From Zanthoxylum bungeanum (taxonomy: Eukaryota; Streptophyta; Magnoliopsida; Sapindales; Rutaceae), in the NCBI GenBank assembly GCA_019454045.1, contig SKCR01029078.1, positions 53,167 through 117,166 of the forward strand: DNA of 64,000 nt, written 5' to 3'. The notes under the pieces were generated by a model. The model did no database searches. It was not told where the DNA came from and worked only from the letters and a program-made list of their open reading frames with translations. Of this stretch, positions 47,994 to 59,760 are shown piece by piece (within the stretch, counting starts at the first letter, position 1; each line of letters opens with the position of its first letter). Position numbers and translations under genes: made by a program.

Positions 47994-48248
47994 TCACCGG
48001 TAAAATAGTTTAAGATGAATTGCATTCCAGCTATTTTGTATTGGTCCTTCTTCTGTCGTTTCATTGTTGGGATTGTTCGGAGAATCACGTTGTTGAGAGG
48101 TAGAAGAGATTAATTCCAACTGCTTCCGAAGGTTTATATTGGAGCTTCGCATGGTAAAATTTTCCTCCTCCAAAGTTCGTAATCGTTCTTGTAGCATAGT
48201 TATTTGGGCTGCAATTGGATCTGGTGTCAGCTCGCTGCTTGAAGCCAT
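47994..48248 (-). CDS. Short gag-like N-terminal ORF (84 aa)
   Basis: On the sense strand of the element, starting about 55 bp after the primer binding site, as gag does. Residues 15-50 form a probable coiled coil (ITMLQERLRTLEEENF), followed by a polar, N/T/E-rich tail. Many plant gypsy gags start with such a coiled coil. The capsid domain is absent; the frame ends at LKLFYR. It is likely a gag stump retained with the packaging region, though a chance ORF is possible. Confidence 0.5.
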   Translation of the reverse strand: MASSSELTPDPIAAQITMLQERLRTLEEENFTMRSSNINLRKQLELISSTSQQRDSPNNPNNETTEEGPIQNSWNAIHLKLFYR

Positions 48249-48303
48249 GAATGACAGTTAGAATTGTAGACTGAGAAATCTTTTACTTGCTATAAATCGC
48301 TAA

Positions 48304-48322
48304 GGCCCCACGGTGGGCGCCA
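48304..48322 (-). promoter_or_regulatory. Primer binding site of the non-autonomous element
   Basis: TGGCGCCCACCGTGGGGCC on the minus strand, 3 nt from the LTR end. It is a typical plant gypsy primer site. Confidence 0.8.
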
Positions 48323-48325
48323 AAT

Positions 48326-49001
48326 TGTGGAAGCTGGATTTTGGCCGAGGTCCACAATCATAATTTGTAGGTTGGGGGCATTAGCGATCCTGCAAGACAA
48401 ATGTAGAGTGAGCGGGAGTAGACTGCCCACTGGTGTGGTGGGTGCCATGGACACTCTGACGCTCAAGTCAGTCGTATGGGATGAGCTGTAAATATGTAAA
48501 GTGTAAAAGTAAGGCTTATTATTACCTTGACTTTCTTTTGGTGGCCGTGAGGGCGGTGACACATGTTTTTGGAAATAGATAGCTCTCAGATCTTGTGTCA
48601 GAGAGTAGAAGCTTGTAAGAAGGATCTGAAGCCTGCCTTGAATCCTGAGTTATCTTCCCTTTTATAGATCTGAAAAGTGATTACTTTGTATCTGTGATAA
48701 AAGCTGGCAACGGCCTACAATGTGCTGACATTTCTGGCTAAGGAACCCACAACGTGCCTTGATCCAACTTTCGGCTCTGCATGTGTTTGTGCTTAGAAGA
48801 AGAGGAAATAGTTAGTAACAATTGTGTTTTATGCTGTCTATTTGTTTGGCTTTATATTTGTAGCGTTATGTACCGATGGAATAAGGTCTTTTGGGTTGGG
48901 TTTTCCAATATGGTGTTTAAGGGCCAATATTTGTGGGCTTTTGGTATTGAGTTTGACGTGAAAAGACAGTTTTACCCTCGGGTCCAAATTTGGCCCGTAC
49001 A
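48326..49001 (-). repeat. 5' LTR of the non-autonomous element
   Basis: 676 bp, TGTGGAAGCTGG to GGCCCGTACA. Confidence 0.93.
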
Positions 49002-49640
49002 CCATCCAAGTAGAAATGGAGATTTATTGGGATATAGTAGGATTTGCCAATTCCGATCTTGTCTTAATTATGGATTTAGAATGAAAAATCAACATGAATC
49101 TCGTATGACCAATTTTTCAATCAAAACAAGAAATCGTCTGAATCCCAAACTTGTCTGCTCGAGATTCTAAATATTGATGGATTCGAGATGTTTTAGGCAA
49201 AACTTCAAGGATTGTCAATAAAAAATGTCTCATTCTCTATAATTGCACAGTGAATTCAAAATATTATTTGAGAACTATGAGAAAAATGAATGAGACATAA
49301 ATATCACGTGTAAGTAAATTAATTATCTCATTTATACTATAAAACCGACAAGAACCGGAACATTCACAAGATCAATACCAAAAATATAGCTCAACCTGTA
49401 AAATGCATGCCTTGTGATAATAATGCCTAGGATTTTCCAATTTCGATCCGTCTTAATTATGAATTTAGAATGAAAAATCAAAATGAATCTCGTATGATCA
49501 GTTTTAATCAGAATAAGAAATCGTCTGAATCCCAAACCTGTCTGTTCGAGATTCTAAATTTTGATGGATTCAAGATGTTTTAGGCAAAACGTCAGAGATT
49601 GTCAATAAAAAATATCTCATTCTCTATACTAAATTGTATG
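49002..49640. repeat. ~460-bp tandem repeat: end of unit 2 and unit 3
   Basis: CCATCCAAGTAGAAATGGAG resumes unit 2. Unit 3 starts near 49256 (GAGAACTATGAG at 49270) and lacks about 85 bp around 49428, relative to unit 1. Once both insertions are subtracted, units 2 and 3 are 464 bp apart, close to the 456 bp between units 1 and 2. Confidence 0.87.
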
Positions 49641-50639
49641 TACGACATCTCAAATCTTAATTGTAATTCAAGATTTTCTGTCATCCTTACCGTGAAGTTC
49701 TTAAAACATTACAAATATAATTTATTTTTACATTTTTTTTCAAAATTGACCATTTTTAACTAATGTATTTTTAATAACTAGTAATTACTTGATTCTTTAA
49801 AAACTCGATAAAATTCATCCTTATCGCTTTTTTTTTTTAGCTCCCCTAGCACAACGTTAATTGTTTTATTTAATATTTTTTCTTTTCTAAATTGACCTAA
49901 TTTCTTTTTAACAAAAAGGGAAATCATTTTTTTTAAAAAAAAATGTAAAGGTCCTGAAACGAAATCTTGCTTGGACTCTCAGACTCTCAGGTTTCAACTT
50001 TAACAGAAAATAAAAGAAAATATAATATGGAAATTAACTAAAACAGAAAGAGAGAGAGAGAGACACGTCACTGAAGAGTCTTATTCCACATGATAACTGC
50101 CACCTGTATAAATTAGTCTTACAATTATTACCAGACGAGACACGCAACTCTACTCCAGTCAACTTAACCATGTTAGGCGGTTACTTTCTAACTCACCTTA
50201 CCTTTCTCGGGGTTGTCCTGTATTTCAAAGGACTCTATATTTAAAATATCGGATGGATCATTTAAAAAGTTAATGAGTTAGTGATTATATTGATGGAACG
50301 GTTTCAAAAAAATTGATTTAATTGAAATTATAAAATTTAAAATTTAAATTTTTTTAATTCAATGTTTTTTTTTTATAAATTTGAATCAGACTAATCAAAT
50401 TTATCGATTCTTATAAATTTTTAAGTATTAATCGGACAAGATATAAGGCAGATAATCTTATCCAATTTTAAAAATAATATTTAAAATTATAATAAAAATT
50501 ATAATTTTTTTTAAAAATAAAATTAAAAATCCAAGCCTTACTTTTAATTTTAGGTTAAATCTTGAGCCTAACCAACAGTGTCTACTCTATTGGATCACCG
50601 AGTCCTACAGTCCCACTGGTCCCCCTATTCAGCTCTCTG
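49641..50639 (+). promoter_or_regulatory. Upstream region of the PIN gene
   Basis: About 1 kb of unique-looking, AT-rich DNA with no ORF. It contains a (GA)n run (50050-50064), two GAGACA words (50061-50066, followed by an ACGT core, and 50137-50142) that on the minus strand are TGTCTC auxin response elements, and poly-T/poly-A tracts. That these act on the gene is inference. Confidence 0.55.
50061..50066 (-). promoter_or_regulatory. TGTCTC auxin-response-element-like site
   Basis: Minus-strand TGTCTC, next to a CACGTC core. A second lies at 50137-50142. Six-base sites occur by chance, so support is weak. Confidence 0.35.
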
Positions 50640-50647
50640 TATATATT
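50640..50647 (+). promoter_or_regulatory. TATA box of the PIN gene
   Basis: TATATATT in a C/T-rich context, about 143 bp before the ATG. It would give a leader of about 110-120 nt (start near 50670). Confidence 0.6.
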
Positions 50648-50789
50648 CCCCCAAATACTCCCACCTCTTGTAAATTATACCCCAAGAAGGAAAAATTTAT
50701 CTCTCTATTTATATGCTTCACTCAGAATTTGCAGAACCCCTTCTTCCTTCAAGTTTCGTTAACTAACGGTTTCTTTCAATTACCTTAAA

Positions 50790-53700
50790 ATGATCAGCTG
50801 GAAAGATCTCTACTCCGTCTTAACGGCGGTGGTTCCTCTTTACGTGGCCATGATCTTGGCCTACGGCTCAGTCCGTTGGTGGAAGATTTTCTCCCCTGAT
50901 CAATGCTCCGGCATCAACCGTTTCGTCGCAATCTTCGCCGTCCCTTTGCTTTCTTTTCACTTCATCTCCACCAACGATCCGTACGCAATGAATTTTCGTT
51001 TCATTGCCGCGGACACGCTGCAAAAAATCATCATGCTTTTTGTTCTTGGCATATGGACTAATTTCACAAAAAACGGAAGCCTTGAATGGATGATTACGAT
51101 TTTCTCCCTGTCCACATTACCCAACACTTTGGTCATGGGAATCCCTCTGCTCATCGCCATGTACGGAGACTACTCCGGTAGTCTCATGGTACAAGTCGTC
51201 GTATTACAGTGCATAATCTGGTACACTCTTCTGCTCTTTCTCTTCGAGTATCGCGGCGCCAAGATGCTGATCATGGAGCAGTTTCCGGAGACTGCTGCTT
51301 CGATCGTTTCTTTCAAAGTGGACTCGGATGTTGTGTCACTTGACGGCCATGATTTCCTGGAAACAGATGCCGAAATTGGAGATGATGGGAAACTTCACGT
51401 AACTGTGAGGAAATCAAATGCTTCGAGAAGGTCATTAGGCCCGTGTTCTTTGCCGGCATTAACCCCTCGTCCGTCGAATCTCACCGGAGCTGAAATTTAC
51501 AGCTTGAGCTCGTCGAGAAACCCAACGCCGAGGGGTTCTAATTTCAATCATTCAGATTTTTATTCTATGATGGGTGTCCAAGGTTTTCCTGGAGGAAGAT
51601 TGTCAAATTTCGGGCCAGCTGATATGTACTCGGTACAATCTTCCAGAGGGCCTACGCCAAGACCGTCCAATTTTGAAGAAAATTGCGGACAGGCCCTTTC
51701 ATCTCCGAGGTTTGGATTTTATCCGGCTCAGACGGTACCGACATCATACCCTGCACCGAATCCAGAGTTTTCGTCTACTCTGACAAAAACTACTAAGACC
51801 GTGCAGAATAATCAGCAGCAACAGCAGCAGCAGCAGCAACCTACGCAGCAGCAGCAGCATGTGAATGTGAATGTAAATAGTAAAGCAAATCATGATGCTA
51901 AAGAGCTTCACATGTTTGTGTGGAGCTCCAGCGCATCACCTGTCTCTGAAGGAGGGTTACATGTTTTCGGTGGGACCGATTTCGGAGCATCCGAGCAATC
52001 TGGACGGTCTGATCAGGGTGCTAAAGAGATCAGGATGTTAGTTGCTGATCACCCACAAAATGGAGAAAACAAAGGTATAATAATAATAATAATAACAATA
52101 ATTAATTAAATTAACCCTTGTCCATATTGTTAATTATGTATTATCTAATAAATTTGTGTTGATGTGCTAAGTCATTCCGCAAAATGGGGATTTCGGTGGG
52201 GAAGATATCAGCTTTGCTGAGAGAGGAGAAGGAGAAGGTTATCAAAGAGATCATAAAGAAGGTGGACCCACTGGACTTAACAAGCTGGGATCCAGTTCAA
52301 CAGCTGAGCTACACCCAAAAGCTACCGGAGTAGCAGATGCCGGCGTCGGGAAACACATGCCTCCGGCGAGTGTTATGACCCGTCTGATTTTGATCATGGT
52401 TTGGCGTAAGCTCATCCGCAATCCAAACACATACTCCAGTCTCATTGGACTTGTTTGGTCTCTGATCGCTTTCAGGTAAGTTACTTACTATCCATGAAAT
52501 TAATAATACAATAATCCAACGATTCCCATATTTGTTATTTGACCAAATTTCAACATTACTCTAATTGATTATTATTATTATTTTTTTAATATTGTTATTG
52601 TAGGTGGCATGTGTCAATGCCAAAAATAATAGAGAAGTCAATCTCAATACTGTCAGATGCTGGGCTTGGAATGGCTATGTTCAGCTTAGGTGAGTGCTAT
52701 TAAATTTTCTAGCAAGGTCTTTCCACTTTCCCTCACTTTCTCGAGAAACATTCAGCTTAAAGCGGTTCATGTTCTTAGCCCACTTGCACATCCTTATCTA
52801 AAACTGGGCTCCATTTTCTACAAACGGAGCCCATTTACAGTACCTGACTGAGAATTTGAATAATCTATACTCGAAAAGGTACATTTTTCAATCATTCCAT
52901 AGCAGTACACAGAACTAATACTAGATTATTTCACACCCTTTAAAGTTGAGGCCCAGGATTTTCCCGGAAAATTTCTTTTCTTTAATGGCTGTGGCAATTT
53001 CTAAACCACATCAAGCAGGTGTTGTAGGGCACAGTGTTTCGGTAGTGATGTTAACGCTAAGCATGGGAACCTTGGTGCAAAGCTGACAGCCATGCAATTG
53101 TGTGACCATTATTATTACAAAGAAATTAGGGGTTTATCTATTGGCTTATACATATTGGTCTGACCATCCGACATGTGGGTCAGGCCTAGCGACGTCGTTT
53201 TGCGGTCCAGGGTCCTTTGGCATCGGTTGAGATAGATGCCATAATGGTCCATGATATTTAGTAATGGTAGTTTGGGTGTGAAACTGAAAACAATTGTATT
53301 TAAATGATTTAATTTATGGTCTAGTCCCCTGACTAATTAATTTCTGTTTTTTTATGGGTGAAAAGGTCTGTTTATGGCTTTACAACCAAAGATCATCGCT
53401 TGTGGAAACTCAGTAGCAGCATTTTCCATGGCCGTCAGATTCCTCACCGGCCCAGCTGTCATGGCCGCCGCTTCAATTGCCGTCGGCCTTCGTGGTACCC
53501 TCCTCCACGTTGCAATTGTACAGGTAATTACTAATTAATTAATCTTATCACATATTAAGAACGACTCGGGGTAAGTTTAAATATGTTATTGAGATTTCAA
53601 ATAATTTTAATAAAATTTTAAACACCCATAACCAACTTTAATTATTTCTTTTTAGGCTGCACTTCCTCAAGGAATTGTCCCATTTGTGTTTGCTAAAGAG

Positions 53701-53894
53701 TATAATGTCCATCCAGCCATTCTTAGCACTGCGTAAGTAAAAATCTATATTATATATGTAACAATTCAAATATGATTAAATTTAAATTCTAACATTTTTT
53801 TATTATAATATATTGCAATAATTGCAGGGTTATCTTTGGAATGTTGATAGCGTTACCAATTACACTAGTCTACTACATTGTCCTCGGATTATGA
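50790..53894 (+). CDS. PIN3: PIN-FORMED auxin efflux carrier, PIN3/4/7-type, six exons, 658 aa
   Basis: Plasma-membrane carrier that exports auxin and directs its flow. Exons: 50790-52074, 52172-52475, 52604-52689, 53366-53523, 53656-53732, 53828-53894. All introns are GT-AG and the joined frame is open for 658 codons. It starts [20 protein letters not shown], as PINs do. Residues 1-155 are the first helix bundle, with [11 protein letters not shown] at 109-119. Residues about 156-490 are the cytosolic loop, with three kinase-type sites TPRPSN (225-230), TPRGSN (246-251) and TPRPSN (289-294). Residues about 491-658 are the second bundle, with NPNTY at 512-516 and [36 protein letters not shown] (372-387) and AKEIRM point to the PIN3/4/7 clade. 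A glutamine tract (342-350, 353-356) is an oddity. The exact paralogue is not certain. Confidence 0.95.
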
Positions 53895-55509
53895 ATTAAT
53901 TTTCCATAATTATAGCTAGACTATGAGGAATTTAATGAAAGGGGATTTCTCATTGACACACGAAATATTTCCGGGAAAAAGATGTGGTGATTAATTAAGG
54001 TCCAAAATATTTGGAGCTTATAAGATTAATATTGGTCAAGAGAAAGCCAGGATATGAGGATCATGCCCCCATTAGAAGCCAAAGTTGTGTCCAATTTTCT
54101 AGAGTTTTTGAGAGGAACAAAGGCAAAAGCTCTATCGTCTTAGCATGAAGGAGACGATATTAAAGACGAAAGCAAGGAAAGAAAAGCTTGTGGGTTAGTG
54201 AGAAACAAAAATTATAATATTATTTTCTCTTTCATTCCGGTTATGCATGTAAATCAAAGTTGATGATCTTTGCCACTACAAAGCGACAAAGGAAACAATT
54301 AATCAATTGAAGGAGAAAAGATTAAGTGGTTTTTTTTTTTTTTTTGTGTGTGTTTGGTAGTGTTGGGTTTGATTGTCCGTAGATCGTGCAATTATTTGTG
54401 TTTGTCGTTTTTTCTTGCTTTGTAATTGTAAATTATCACTTAGGATTTTAATTTATGATCATTAATTAGTCAAGCAAGAGCTTGTTAATACAAATATGAT
54501 GTTGTAATTTTGATCACTTAGACAGAGACATATCTCTATAAAACTTTGACGCAAAGAAAGCAAAATTATGGAGGAAAAAAATTGAAAGTGAAGGATCTTT
54601 GAAAGAAAGTTGTCTTACCACTTTGTGAGTTTCGTAACTTTCCTTGTGTAAAAGCACTTTTTGGGCCTTTTATTTATTTATTTATTTATTTAAAGGTGAG
54701 TTAAGAGGAGAGGGAGAGAAACTCGGAAAAGCTAGTACCAGTAGTCAAAAGCAGCTTGTTAGCTTGCTTTTGCTTTTGGCTTTTGATCAACGCGCCCACA
54801 ATCGTATACCCTACATAATAATGTGAGAGTGGTCAACATTTCAACATTTTTTTTTTCCTTTTTATAACAGGAAAATTATAGCAATGGCATGTGACATAAT
54901 TTACAACTCATTTTGATTCATCATGGTCACAACATAGCCACAAAAGTTGTTTAGAAATGAGAATCCATCAATAATCTATATATGATCCCAAATAATAAAT
55001 GATCTTGTCAAATGAAACAATGATGTAATTTTATTTTTAAATGATATGGAATACGTCTCTGTGCTTAAGTTGAAATATCCTTTCATAGTTAGTTTTAAGT
55101 CTGAATAAAAGAAGAGAGTTGTGTTAGATTTCGGTAATCATCGTAAAATTTGTCAAAAATTTATGTCATAAATCCTAAATAAAATTATAATAATATGAAA
55201 AAAATGAGATGATAATTTCAAATAAAGTATAATGATATAAATGATTCATGTAACTGATCTCATGGGAAAATACTTTATTTAGTTTGGTTTTTGGCATAAT
55301 TTATAATGTAGATAAGTTGTTCTATAAAACATCTTGTAATCCTTTATCAAATTCTTAATCTTATATTTCATTCTTCTCTTAGTGAAGGGAATGCTACCCT
55401 CCTTTCGGAGTGACTCCATCTTAACTATAATATTTGTAGGCTTAGGCCTAAAGTTCCTTAAATTAAGGCATGTCAATCGCCAACTAGAAAAAAAAAAAAT
55501 ATTACACAC
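53895..55509 (+). other. PIN 3' UTR and downstream spacer
   Basis: No gene seen. The first few hundred bases are presumably 3' UTR. It contains a poly-T run near 54331-54346, a TTTA repeat (54671-54692) and AT-rich text. The (A)n at 55490-55498 lies next to the copia LTR start. Confidence 0.6.
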
Positions 55510-55739
55510 TGTTGTAAATATATTTATTGTGGTGATTTCAACTACTTAATTTTTATCTTGTATTTTATTATTTAGATAATTATTTTATTATTTTTATAAC
55601 TTATCCCACCATAATTCCTCCCTATAAATATAGATGAAAACCCTTTTAATTAATTTTGAATCAATTCATTCATAATCAATAATAAAAATTTAGCAGCTTT
55701 CAAGGTATCATTTCTTATTTTTTTTCCTCTTATTTTACA
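55510..55739 (+). repeat. 5' LTR of the copia element
   Basis: Starts TGTTGTAAATATATTTATTG and ends TATTTTACA, followed by ACACGTTATCA, the usual wording after this group's LTR. Contains a CTATAAATA promoter-like word at about 55622. No 3' LTR is found in the window. Confidence 0.7.
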
Positions 55740-56039
55740 ACACGTTATCAATATGATATATATTTATTATTCGAAATTAAGCCTCAAGCATAAAAACGAA
55801 TTATTACTCCAAATTAAGCAAGGAGCATAAAAATGAAATACTAAAATCATTATCATCGGCTCATGCATCATCATTTTATTACAGCCCATTTGTTTTCATG
55901 GTTTTTCAAGCCAAATATTAAATATAGAACTTTGGCGTTGATGGCTTGATTTTAGCATTGACGGAGGGCCTGCAGCTTTCTTCAATCTCTCAACTTGACA
56001 AACCGGTGGATTTATTCCAAGACCAACTCTCATTTAAAT

Positions 56040-56830
56040 GAAGCATAATTGTGTTGTGGTTAGAATGCGTACCTAAAGTTTTTGAGTTTTTAAAAAAAAA
56101 AAAATCAAAACCTGAAGTTTTGAGTTTTTGAGATTGTGGATTTGGCTACGCGATTCTTGAATGTGGATATGACTCTGTTATTTGGGATCTAATTTTTATA
56201 TTGCAACCTAAAGTTTTCGGTATAAATAAATCAAAATCTGAAGATTTGAATTTCAATCCTACAATTAAAACTCGTAACTCTAATGTATTATGTTATGGTT
56301 TTATTGTTATTAGTTTAATATCTTAGTTGTTATTATTAGTATGCTTTATGATTGCCATTAAGTTGGACCCTCCACATCAGAAAATAAGTAGCATATTTTT
56401 TTGATTTACTTTATTTTTTCATTATTATGATAAGATATAAGAGGTAGATTAGAACCTGAAGTTCTAAACTCATTAATTAATTATTATATTAGAACCTGCA
56501 GTTTTAGATCTACAAAACAATTATAAAACCCGAAGTTCTATAAGTACACTATAATTAAAGAACCTGAAGTTCTAATCTCAATCAATGAGACTTTAGATTA
56601 AAACTTGCAGTTTTAAATCTACCATAGAAACTGAAGTTCTGAATCTATAATATCATATTTATGAACTTGAAGTTCTAAATATTAATGTTATCAATCAGAA
56701 ATTGCAGTTATGAAATATAATTCCCCTTTAGGACCTGATGTTCTAAATAATAATGTAAGATTGGAACTTAAAGTTTTAGGTCAACGAATTATTTTTCAAG
56801 AGAACCTGAAGTTCCAAATATGTATGTGTA
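56040..56830 (+). repeat. Degenerate GAACCTGAAGTTCTAAA repeat in the copia leader
   Basis: About 15 or more copies of AACCTGAAGTTYT-like words (for example near 56453, 56491, 56528, 56568, 56625, 56661, 56731 and 56801), 25-50 bp apart. AGAACTTCAGGTTCT-like pairing between copies is possible. Confidence 0.85.
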
Positions 56831-56937
56831 ATTTTTGGTTCATATAAATTTATGTGATGTTTTTAATTTTTGTATTATATATTATTTTCTATTGTATATT
56901 TATTCTTTTGAATTTTATTATATATTTATGCGACATG

Positions 56938-59760
56938 AATTTTATTTCCAATGATATGAATCCTACAAATAGATTTTCTGTTCTGCAAAATAAATATAGA
57001 GATATATGCTTGGTTGACAGTGCAACTACACATACTATCATTCGAGATCGAAAATATTTCTTAGAAGTAAAATTACATGAAGGAAAGGTAAACATTATAT
57101 CTATCATGTAAACCTAATTGAAGGCTATGGAAGAACCATATTCTTATTAGCAAGTGGAACAAAATTATGCATTGAAAATGCTCTGTATTCAGACAGATCT
57201 AGTAGAAATATGCTAAGTTTCAAAGATATTCACAGAAATGGGTATCATATTGAGACTTTAGATGAAAATAATGTAGAATATATATGTATTTCCAAAAACA
57301 TCTCAGGTAAGAAAAATATATTAGAAAAACTTCCGACTTTCTCATATGGATTATATTATACAATCATAAATGCAATAGAAAGTCATGCGGTGATGAACCA
57401 GAAGTTCAATAATCCAAAGATGTTTATGTTATGAGATAATCGTCTTGGTCATCCAGGAGCTACAATGATACGTAGAATAATTGAAAATTCAAATGGGCAT
57501 AAATTAAAGAATTAGAAGATTCTATTGACGGATGAGATCAACTGCACCGCTTGCTCACAAGGCAAACTCGTGATACGCCCATCTCCATCTAAAATTTCCC
57601 TTAAATCCCCATCATTCTTACAAAGGATTCAAGAAGACATTTGTGGACCAATCCATCCACAAAGTGGACCTTTTCGTTACTTTATGGTTTTGATTGATAC
57701 ATCTGCACAGTGGTCACATGTTTGCTTGTTGTCCACACGTAACATTACATTTGCCAAGCTATTTGTCCAAATGATTAGATTAAGGGCACAATTCTCAGAA
57801 TATCCAATCAAAACCATACGATTAGATAATGCTGATGAATTTACATTCAAGACGTCTGATGACTACTGTACATCAGTTGGAATCGATGTTGAACATCTAG
57901 TTCCACATGTACATAAACAAAATGGGTTGGCAAAATCATTGATCAAGCAAATTCAGGCAATTGCACGAACTTTGTTGTTACATACTCAATTACCAATTTC
58001 TACATAGGGTCATGTTATACTACATGTGGCTGCATTAATTCGCTTTAGGCCCACAACTTATCATCAATATTCTCCAATCCAACTTATTCTTGGTCACTAA
58101 CCAGATATTTCTCATCTACGCACTTTTGATTGTGCTGTGTATGTTCCTATTTCATCCCCACAACGCACAAAGATGGGACCTCAACGTTGTTTGAGGATAT
58201 ATGTTGGTTTTAATCACCTTCCATTATTATATATTTGGAACCCTTTACATATGATATTTTTACCGTACGTTTCACGGATTGACATTTTGATGCGACAATT
58301 TTTCCACTATTAGGGAAAAAGAGAGAGCATTCAGAAGCAAGACATGAACCTTCTTGGAAAGTTCATACCATGTTTCATTTAGATCCTCACACCAGCCAAT
58401 GTGAAAATAAAGTGCGAAGGATAATCAATTTGCAACAAATTATAAATCAATTACCAAATGCATTTACATATGCTGTAAAAGTAACCAAGTCTCATATACC
58501 AGCTGCTAATACACCAGTCTGGGTGATTGTTCATGTTGAACAATCTAGTGTAAAGGCAGCAAATGAATCATCTATTTCACGTCAGAAACGTGGTAGATCA
58601 TTTGGTTCTAAAGATATTATTCCCCGGAAGAGAAAATAAGAGATCTGGATCCTATTGAAAATAATGCTCGAGCAATGACTATACCTACATCTTCTGCCAG
58701 AAGAACCGATAGTCCCTGAAGAGACGTTAGCCCCTGAAGAGGCTCAAAAATCCAAAAATGAGGAAAAGTCTACCAATTATACTTATGAAAAAAATAATTG
58801 TGGGATCGAAAGGAAATAACCATCGACAATGTATTTTCATATACAATAGCTACTGGCATTACAAATGATTTTGAACCTCAAACTATCGATGAATAAGACA
58901 AAGACACGATTAGCCTAAATAGAAAGAAGCAATTCAAGCAGGATTGACTTCTTTAGCCAAACGTGAAATATTTGGACCTGTAGTCCAGACACTTGAATAT
59001 GTCAAACATGTTGGCTATAAATGGGTGTTTGTACGAAAACGTAATGAAGATAACGAAATAATTAGATACAAAGCGCGACTAGTTGCATAAGGTTTCTCGC
59101 AGAGACCTGGTATTGATTATTATGATACATATTCTCCAGTGATGGATACTATTACGTTTCGATTTTTAATCAGTTTGGCAGTCTCTGAAAGACTAGACAT
59201 GCTTCTTATGGACGTAGTGACAACATATCTATATGGGTCACTTGACACTGATATTTACATGAAAATGCCTGAAACATATAAATCAAAGAATCGTAAACTG
59301 TGTTCAATAAAGTTACAACGATCTCTATACGGATTGAAACAATCCGGACGCATGTGTTATAATCGTTTGAGTGAGTATTTGGTGAAAGAGAGATATATAA
59401 ATAATCATATATGTCCATGTGTATTCATTAGAAAGTCTGAATCTGGATTTGTTATCATAGCCGTGTATGTCGATGACATGAACTTTATTGGAACTCCTGA
59501 AGAGCTTTTAAAAACTGCTAAATATTTAAAAAGAGAATTTGAGATGAAAGACTTGGGGAAAACGAAATATTATTTTGGCTTGCAGAACGAGCATAAAACT
59601 AATGAGATATTTATCAATGGGTCTGCTTATATTGAGAAGATTCTAAAACATTTCAATATGGATAATGCTTATCTATTACGTTCTCAACTATTTAATTCAA
59701 TTTCAATACAAATAAATTACACAATATCATATTTAATTATTAGATGGATGTCAGATATAT
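56938..59760 (+). pseudogene. Copia pol remnant: protease, integrase, RT
   Basis: Protease start CLVDSATTHTIIRD at about 57008-57050. Then NLLSFKDI-like LSFKDIHRNGYHIET (57210), LEKLPTFSYGLYYT and AVMNQKF. The zinc finger part has HPGATMIRRIIE and CTACSQGKL (57545). The integrase core reads DICGPIHPQSGPFRYFMVLI (about 57637), TIRLDNADEF and HKQNGLAKSL. Link text includes RTKMGPQR (58170) and FHLDPHTSQCE (58373). RT has LVAQGFSQRPGIDYYDTYSP-like text (from 59080), MDVVTTYLYG, LYGLKQSGRMCYNRL and the active-site YVDDM at about 59467. Stops at 57111, 57434, 58007, 58098 and 58639 and frame changes inactivate it. The integrase DDE residues cannot all be confirmed by eye. Confidence 0.85.

Larger units (their letters stand above)
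42237..49001 (-). mobile_element. Complete non-autonomous LTR element, 6765 bp, with antisense ORF
   Basis: Direct LTRs (42237-42913 and 48326-49001) with TG/CA ends and the exact duplication CCATC (42232-42236 and 49002-49006). On the minus strand TGGCGCCCACCGTGGGGCC follows the 5' LTR after 3 nt and a polypurine-like AAAGAGTAGGGAACAAAC precedes the 3' LTR. Only a short gag-like start remains in sense. The main ORF (45519-47744) is antisense. Antisense extra ORFs near the 3' LTR are known in the Tat lineage of Ty3/gypsy, so this is probably a pol-less Tat-related element. Confidence 0.83.
55510..59760 (+). mobile_element. Ty1/copia element, Retrofit/Ale-like, truncated, gag lost
   Basis: A 230-bp 5' LTR, then ACACGTTATCA, an untranslated leader with many GAACCTGAAGTTCT motifs, and a decayed pol in the order protease, integrase, RT. 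Coding resemblance to gag is absent between the leader and the protease. RNase H and the 3' LTR are missing after about 59,670. Wording of the pol pieces matches the Retrofit/Ale group from memory. Confidence 0.8.

Noticed and set aside
54331..54346. Poly-T run downstream of PIN as a terminator or SINE tail
   Set aside because: Simple T runs are common in this AT-rich DNA, and no SINE body or duplication adjoins it.
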